Positions 59,831 through 64,000 of a DNA stretch of 64,000 nucleotides are shown here, in pieces. Position numbers and translations under genes: made by a program. The stretch covers positions 31,518,036 through 31,582,035 of the forward strand of contig NC_079891.1 of NCBI RefSeq assembly GCF_024868665.1, given 5' to 3'. Source of the DNA: Triplophysa rosa. Its lineage: Eukaryota; Chordata; Actinopteri; Cypriniformes; Nemacheilidae. Position 1 is the first letter of the stretch; every line of letters begins with the position of its first letter. Under the pieces are notes generated by a model, which saw only the letters and a program-made list of their open reading frames with translations, did not search any database and had not been told where the DNA came from.

Positions 59831-60038
59831 GAGCCGCCGAGTACATCTGGATCCTCCGCACCTCATCGTCCAATCAGGATTCACGGTCCTCGTCCAATCA
59901 GCATCTGCGGAGTGAAATAAAAGAGGATTGGAGAAATGGGCTGTGCCAAAGTCTTTCTCGTGATGTTTATGATTGGGTTTGAAAAGGGGATTTGCGTCAA
60001 CTGGAACCCCGTCCCACGCAAGACCGTTAAATATAATG
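59831..60038 (+). other. sema4c: Exon with the sema4c start codon (5' UTR plus first coding segment)
   Basis: The exon is bounded by a polypyrimidine tract and AG at 59829-59830 and by the donor G|GTGAGT at 60038/60039. The first 105 bases are 5' UTR without any ATG; they contain two CCAATCAG words (59870-59877 and 59894-59901). A possible alternative is that this is a transcription start region rather than an internal exon, since CCAATCAG is a strong NF-Y site, but the splice acceptor argues for splicing. Confidence 0.7.
59936..60038 (+). CDS. sema4c: Semaphorin 4C, N-terminal exon (signal peptide and mature N-terminus), partial
   Basis: Class 4 semaphorins are single-pass membrane proteins that signal through plexin-B receptors with an extracellular sema domain; Sema4C acts in neural and muscle development. 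Only 34 codons plus one base lie in this window. MGCAKVFLVMFMIGFEKG is a signal peptide, with likely cleavage near GIC|V, and the mature end reads NWNPVPRKTVKYN. The W-x-N-x-VPRKTV pattern is what I recall for the mature N-terminus of vertebrate SEMA4C, better than for other class 4 members. The ATG is the first in the exon and has G at -3 and G at +4. The intron is phase 1 (one base, G, before GTGAGT), at the position expected just before the sema domain. The remaining exons lie to the right of 64000. A glutamate within the hydrophobic leader is unusual but tolerable. A sema4c paralogue in a polyploid cyprinid is equally possible. Confidence 0.75.
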
Positions 60039-61066
60039 GTGAGTATCTAATGACCATATAGAAAGGCGACCGGTTCCTCCCAACGGTGACTGCACAGCAC
60101 ATGAGCCCACTGTTCTGTGTCCCTTTTCCCACACTCTTTTTAAGGCACTCCTTCCTCCTTTATTCCTCTATTTCTTTCTTCTTTTCTTTATTCCGCCCCT
60201 CCCTTCATTCTTCATGCAGATTTAAGGATAAGAGGTGTGATTTTTGCTTTGAATTTCATGGAAAATCACATTACCACAGGATTTTATAGGTATTACAGAA
60301 AAGGGCTCGCGTCTTTATTCATTTCCATTTTGTTTCGGCTCCATTTGTCCTGCTCACTCTTTCTCACATTGTTTTCATATCGCTGCTCCACTTCTCCTTT
60401 CCTGTTTCAAACCCAAATCGCAGATGATAATCAACCAAACAGTTAAAGTAAACATTTACTAGTAGGCATAATTTTATATGTACACACATAAACAGATCAT
60501 ATCTGCAGGAGTAGAGAGGGTTGGGAACACACAGCTTTAAACATCAAACAAAAGCAACATGAAAACATTGGAAAATTGGAGTTTTGTGGCTTTTAGTCCA
60601 TGTGTGTTAGCTTTCCCTTATGCAGAAAAATATATGTTTTCCTGTGTGTTAACGGTCAATATATTAATTCTTTAAAAATACATTTAGAATAGTACATTGT
60701 TAATATATTACAATATATTGAAAAATACATTTGAATTGGAATTGTCGCTTTTCATATATTGAAAAAAAGTATGGTTTATGTTTGCAAGGGAACAGAATAA
60801 ATTTTTTAGCAGATACAATCTCTCCCTTTCAGAAACATCAAATATATAATGACTGTCAGTTTGTCAAATAAAAGAATCTCACTAAAGTGTCTTGAAATGC
60901 GCTGCTTTGTACAATGCGTTGAGGTCATTTCCACTGAAACAAGTTATTAAATGGCTGCTACCTGTTTTAAAATAGCACTAGCATTTAGTTTACTTCAAAG
61001 CCTGGAATCTCATGAAAAGCTGCAGAATGATGTCATAAACATTTGAACAAATACATAATATTATAA
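60039..61066. other. Intron of sema4c, left part
   Basis: It starts with the donor GTGAGT. 60130-60420 is pyrimidine-rich; 60430-61066 is AT-rich. No further exon or recognisable repeat before the transposon at 61069. Confidence 0.45.
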
Positions 61067-61068
61067 TA

Positions 61069-61097
61069 CACTCACCTAAAGGATTATTAGGAACACC
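61069..61097 (+). repeat. Left terminal inverted repeat of the DD36E transposon
   Basis: 29 bp, beginning CACTCACCTAAAGGATTATT and ending GAACACC; exact reverse complement of 62251-62279. Confidence 0.97.
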
Positions 61098-61121
61098 TGT
61101 TCAATTTCTCATTAATGCAAT

Positions 61122-61157
61122 TATCTAATCAACCTGGTGTGTATCTAATCAACCTGG
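61122..61157 (+). promoter_or_regulatory. Subterminal direct repeat, possible transposase-binding sites
   Basis: TATCTAATCAACCTGG occurs at 61122-61137 and again at 61142-61157, just inside the left inverted repeat and upstream of the transposase ATG. Repeats near the ends often serve transposase binding in Tc1-like elements. No matching pair is visible inside the right end, so the arrangement is asymmetric. Function is inference. Confidence 0.5.
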
Positions 61158-61206
61158 GTGTGGTCCTGGTCAAGACAATCTCCTGAACTCCAAACTGAAT
61201 GTCAGA

Positions 61207-62247
61207 ATGGGAAAGAAAGGTGATTTAAGCAATTTTGAGCGTGGCATGGTTGTTGGTGCCAGACGGGCCGGTCTGAGTATTTCACAATCTGCTCAGTTAC
61301 TGGGATTTTCACGCACAACCATTTCTAGGGTTTACAAAGAATGGTGTGAAAAGGGAAAAACATCCAGTATGCGGCAGTCCTGTGGGCGAAAATGCCTTGT
61401 TGATGCTAGAGGTCAGAGGAGAATGGGCCGACTGATTCAAGCTGATAGAAGAGCAACTTTGACTGAAATAACCACTCGTTACAACCGAGGTATGCAGCAA
61501 AGCATTTGTGAAGCCACAACACGCACAACCTTGAGGCAGATGGGCTACAACAGCAGAAGACCCCACCGGGTACCACTCATCTCCACTACAAATAGGAAAA
61601 AGAGGCTACAATTTGCACGAGCTCACCAAAATTGGACAGTTGAAGACTGGAAAAATGTTGCCTGGTCTGATGAGTCTCGATTTCTGTTGAGACATTCAAA
61701 TGGTAGAGTCAGAATTTGGCGTAAACAGAATGAGAACATGGATCCATCATGCCTTGTTACCACTGTGCAGGCTGGTGGTGGTGGTGTAATGGTGTGGGGG
61801 ATGTTTTCTTGGCACACTTTAGGCCCCTTAGTGCCAATTGGGCATCGTTTAAATGCCACGGCCTACCTGAGCATTGTTTCTGACCATGTCCATCCCTTTA
61901 TGACCACCATGTACCCATCCTCTAATGGCTACTTCCAGCAGGATAATGCACCATGTCACAAAGCTCGAATCATTTCAAATTGGTTTCTTGAACATGACAA
62001 TGAGTTCACTGTACTAGAATGGCCCCCACAGTCACCAGATCTCAACCCGATAGAACATCTTTGGGATGTGGTGGAACGGGAGCTTCGTGCCCTGGATGTG
62101 CATCCCACAAATCTCCATCAACTGCAAGATGCTATCCTATCAATATGGGCCAACATTTCTAAAGAATGCTTTCAGCATCTTGTTGAATCAATGCCACGTA
62201 GAATTAAGGCAGTTCTGAAGGCGAAAGGGGGTCAAACACCGTATTAG
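61207..62247 (+). CDS. Tc1/mariner-superfamily transposase, DD36E type, intact
   Basis: The 346-residue enzyme would bind the inverted repeats and cut and paste the element at TA sites in the nucleus. Residues 1-55 form the first helix-turn-helix (LSNFERGMVVGARRAGLS..FSRTTISRVYKEW). Residues 57-64 hold a basic GRK linker like the GRPR hook of Tc1 proteins, and about 68-125 the second helix-turn-helix. The basic NRKKR at 129-133 may be a nuclear localisation signal. The catalytic domain shows D155 in AWSDESRF, a glycine-rich strip GGGG at 190-193, D246 in QQDNAPCH, and E283 in SPDLNPIEHLW. D246 and E283 are separated by 36 residues, two more than in Sleeping Beauty-like DD34E enzymes. The end MPRRIKAVLKAKGG (329-342) is family-typical. 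The ATG has A at -3 and G at +4. No stop, frameshift or missing catalytic residue is seen, and the length is normal for the family. Confidence 0.95.
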   Translation: MGKKGDLSNFERGMVVGARRAGLSISQSAQLLGFSRTTISRVYKEWCEKGKTSSMRQSCGRKCLVDARGQRRMGRLIQADRRATLTEITTRYNRGMQQSICEATTRTTLRQMGYNSRRPHRVPLISTTNRKKRLQFARAHQNWTVEDWKNVAWSDESRFLLRHSNGRVRIWRKQNENMDPSCLVTTVQAGGGGVMVWGMFSWHTLGPLVPIGHRLNATAYLSIVSDHVHPFMTTMYPSSNGYFQQDNAPCHKARIISNWFLEHDNEFTVLEWPPQSPDLNPIEHLWDVVERELRALDVHPTNLHQLQDAILSIWANISKECFQHLVESMPRRIKAVLKAKGGQTPY

Positions 62248-62250
62248 TAT

Positions 62251-62279
62251 GGTGTTCCTAATAATCCTTTAGGTGAGTG
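62251..62279 (-). repeat. Right terminal inverted repeat of the DD36E transposon
   Basis: 29 bp ending AATCCTTTAGGTGAGTG; begins three bases after the transposase stop codon. Confidence 0.97.
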
Positions 62280-62372
62280 TATATATATAATATTAAATAA
62301 TGTATAATACTAGTGGAAGTGGACGTTTTGAATGCTTGTGTCTTCGTGTGAGTTTTGTGCAAGAATTAAAAG

Positions 62373-62643
62373 TAGGGCTGTCAAACGATTAACCCCGTCC
62401 AGAATAAAAGTTTGTGTTTACATAATATATGTCTGTGTATTGTGCATATTAATTTTGTATTTATAAACACATACATGCATATATTTATGAAAAAATAAAA
62501 TATAAAAATGATTAATTTCAATTATTGGTAAATATAAATAAATACATCTTAATATGATCTAAATATAAATATGTATATGTATGTTTTTGTGTTTATAAAT
62601 ACATGTCATGGCTCCGTATGCATATACCCCATTGACAGCCCTT
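62373..62643. mobile_element. hAT-type MITE, TAGGGCTGTCAAACG family, copy 4
   Basis: The left end TAGGGCTGTCAAACGATTAA is intact. The right end retains only ATTGACAGCCCTT, having lost the GATTAATCG block. Flanking ATTAAAAG (62365-62372) and GTTAAAAG (62644-62651) match in 7 of 8 positions. Its insertion only 92 bp from the DD36E element is a local transposon cluster. Confidence 0.85.
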
Positions 62644-63786
62644 GTTAAAAGATATCCTTAAGGCCAACATATTCGTACTAAATGGCATAAAACGATTTTA
62701 TTTGGACTTTAAAACCAACTATTTCTGACTAGCAGTACCTAGCAAATCATTTTCACATCTGTGATATAAACTGAAGACTATTGGCTATTAAAAAATACTT
62801 TTATATGTACCGGCCCAACTTCCTGTTTCAGTAAATGCGTCAACACAACCAGCAAAGAAAACTTAAATACTGTAGACTAGAACAAGAGAGAGAGAGACAT
62901 AAAAAGTCTAGAAAGAAAAGTAAAGCGGGTGTTAAACTACTGTTTCAGGTCATGTGTGATTTTGTACGGGCCCTAAGCTACACAAACAGCGGTACTGTGC
63001 ACACATGCGCTTTTGGGCGAGGATGAAAGACCGAAAAACAGGCAAGCGTCGGAGTGCACTTTAATGTTTATGTGTGTGCGTACAGAGTGCTTACACTGGC
63101 AGTCTGAGGGATTTAGAGCTCCAGTAGCGTACCAGTGTGTGTGTGGGTTGGAGGTGGGGAGTCGGATCGCAGCAGAGATAATATTTACCCACTGCTTTAC
63201 ACACCCCCACCCCCTGATGACTCCGCCTCCACAATTATCCCCGACTTAAAGACGCTGGGGACATGTAAAAAAAACGCAAACACGTGTCTCTCTCTGTTTC
63301 TTGAAATTAAGTGTCTTTTTGTTTCCACTCCGTCTCTTCGTATATCATCAAAGAGCCACGAGTCATTGCGGCGAGCATTAAACTGTTGTTTTCACCCTTG
63401 TAGTGGGCCGCCCTCCCGCTCGCTCTGTGGCCCACTAAAAACAGCTTCGGGAGTTCAAAGTGGAGTCAGAGGCCCCGCCCTCTCTGCGCTCCACCCCGTA
63501 ACTTTCCACAGCCTGGAGCGGACTAGCTCCGCAACCGGCAGCCTAGCACAACATCGTAACGTGGCCAGAGAAAGAGAGAAGAGAGCAAGTCTGACGGAAA
63601 ATTTGAAGCGAATCGGACCAGAGGAATCACCCGCTGACTTAGAGGAATAGCATGAACGCACGACGTCCAGCGCTGAGGATGGCAAAGCTACAGAGAGACA
63701 GAAAGAGAGAAAGACTGCCTGGCCAGCAAATCTCTCTACCCTCCAATTACTATAATGACGGCCTCCACTGCAAGGGACGGGCCCAC

Positions 63787-63787
<1 letters not shown>
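62644..63787. other. sema4c intron with a GC-rich, CpG-bearing block at 63390-63680
   Basis: 62644-63390 has no recognisable element. 63390-63680 is GC-rich with a GC box (CCCCGCCC at about 63474-63481) and could be an internal promoter or an unannotated exon. The 171-codon frame over it (63135-63650) has no domain and no defended splice sites. Confidence 0.35.
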
Positions 63788-63862
<75 letters not shown>

Positions 63863-63867
63863 CGTGC

Positions 63868-63905
<38 letters not shown>
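63788..63905. repeat. (TG)n microsatellite
   Basis: A TG array of about 118 bases with a GCGTGCGTGCGTGCG interruption at about 63859-63873. Frames on either strand read only as CV or TH repeats. Confidence 0.97.
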
Positions 63906-63907
<2 letters not shown>

Positions 63908-64000
63908 ATGTAAGAGAACCGAGTTCTTTCCAATCGCCTATCAGCGCAGAACCCCTCCCCACACACAGATAACACACTCGGATATAAACAGACTATCTGT
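63906..64000. other. End of window, intron sequence
   Basis: No feature recognised in the last 95 bases. Confidence 0.4.

Larger units (their letters stand above)
61067..62281 (+). mobile_element. Complete Tc1/mariner-type transposon (DD36E) with TA target duplication
   Basis: The element proper is 61069-62279 (1211 bp), flanked by TA at 61067-61068 and 62280-62281. The ends are perfect 29-bp inverted repeats (CACTCACCTAAAGG... and its mirror). It contains one uninterrupted transposase gene, and only 28 bp separate the ATG-proximal region's last subterminal repeat from coding-type sequence. Perfect ends plus an intact gene suggest recent insertion in the sema4c intron, in the same orientation as the gene. 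DD36E spacing is the hallmark of the animal family described as Incomer; the assignment here is from spacing and overall sequence, without a search. Confidence 0.93.

Noticed and set aside
63135..63650. 171-codon frame in the GC-rich block near the right edge
   Set aside because: No domain, and low-complexity start; kept only as a possible non-coding or promoter block.

Overview
This window is vertebrate nuclear DNA, almost certainly from a teleost and most likely a cyprinid-type fish. It is about 60% A+T and has no operon-like organisation. It is rich in (TG)n, (CT)n and (ATCT)n microsatellites and crowded with fish-type DNA transposons, MITEs, 5'-truncated L2-like LINEs and tRNA-SINE tails. 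Apart from transposon proteins I support one host gene only, a class 4 semaphorin best matched by sema4c. It is represented by its first coding exon (59831-60038, + strand; the CDS starts at 59936 and runs into a GTGAGT donor at 60039). A GC-rich candidate 5' non-coding exon ending in a consensus donor (about 31860-32273) may be its promoter exon. If so, about 27.6 kb of the window is the first intron, and 60039-64000 is the start of the next intron; the rest of the gene lies beyond the right edge.

Layout. 1-31.8 kb: intergenic or upstream DNA. It holds several unique stretches that could be conserved non-coding elements (about 180-840, 17460-18550, 28460-28830) and many inserts: a nested MITE pair at 6.0-6.5 kb, foldback elements at 9.0-10.05 kb, TTAA-flanked MITEs at 13.5, 19.6 and 28.9 kb, and a composite cluster at 22.3-26.0 kb. 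In that cluster an L2-like LINE carries a foldback element in its 3' UTR. Beside it a second LINE fragment, on the minus strand, is split by a 1383-bp hAT element that still shows a BED-finger exon and exact 8-bp target duplications. At 30144-31658 lies a TA-flanked transposon with perfect 32-bp inverted repeats, itself invaded by a GTCCTCA-type repeat. 31.9-59.8 kb: presumed sema4c intron 1. It contains a textbook 297-bp hAT MITE (35250-35546), more TTAA MITEs, a SINE, a nested pair at 45.1-46.0 kb whose inner element carries a coding exon with a splice donor, an AT-rich minisatellite at 52.2 kb, and Tc1-like and other remnants at 54-58 kb. 60-64 kb: the next intron, with a complete Tc1/mariner-type element (61069-62279).

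The most notable item is that last element: uninterrupted 346-codon transposase, perfect 29-bp terminal inverted repeats, TA target duplication, and a catalytic triad with 36 residues between the second D and the E (DD36E rather than the usual DD34E). It looks young and possibly still active. I found no CRISPR array, rRNA, functional tRNA, prokaryotic operon or clearly new multi-gene system. The interest lies in the transposon biology and in the regulatory landscape around sema4c.
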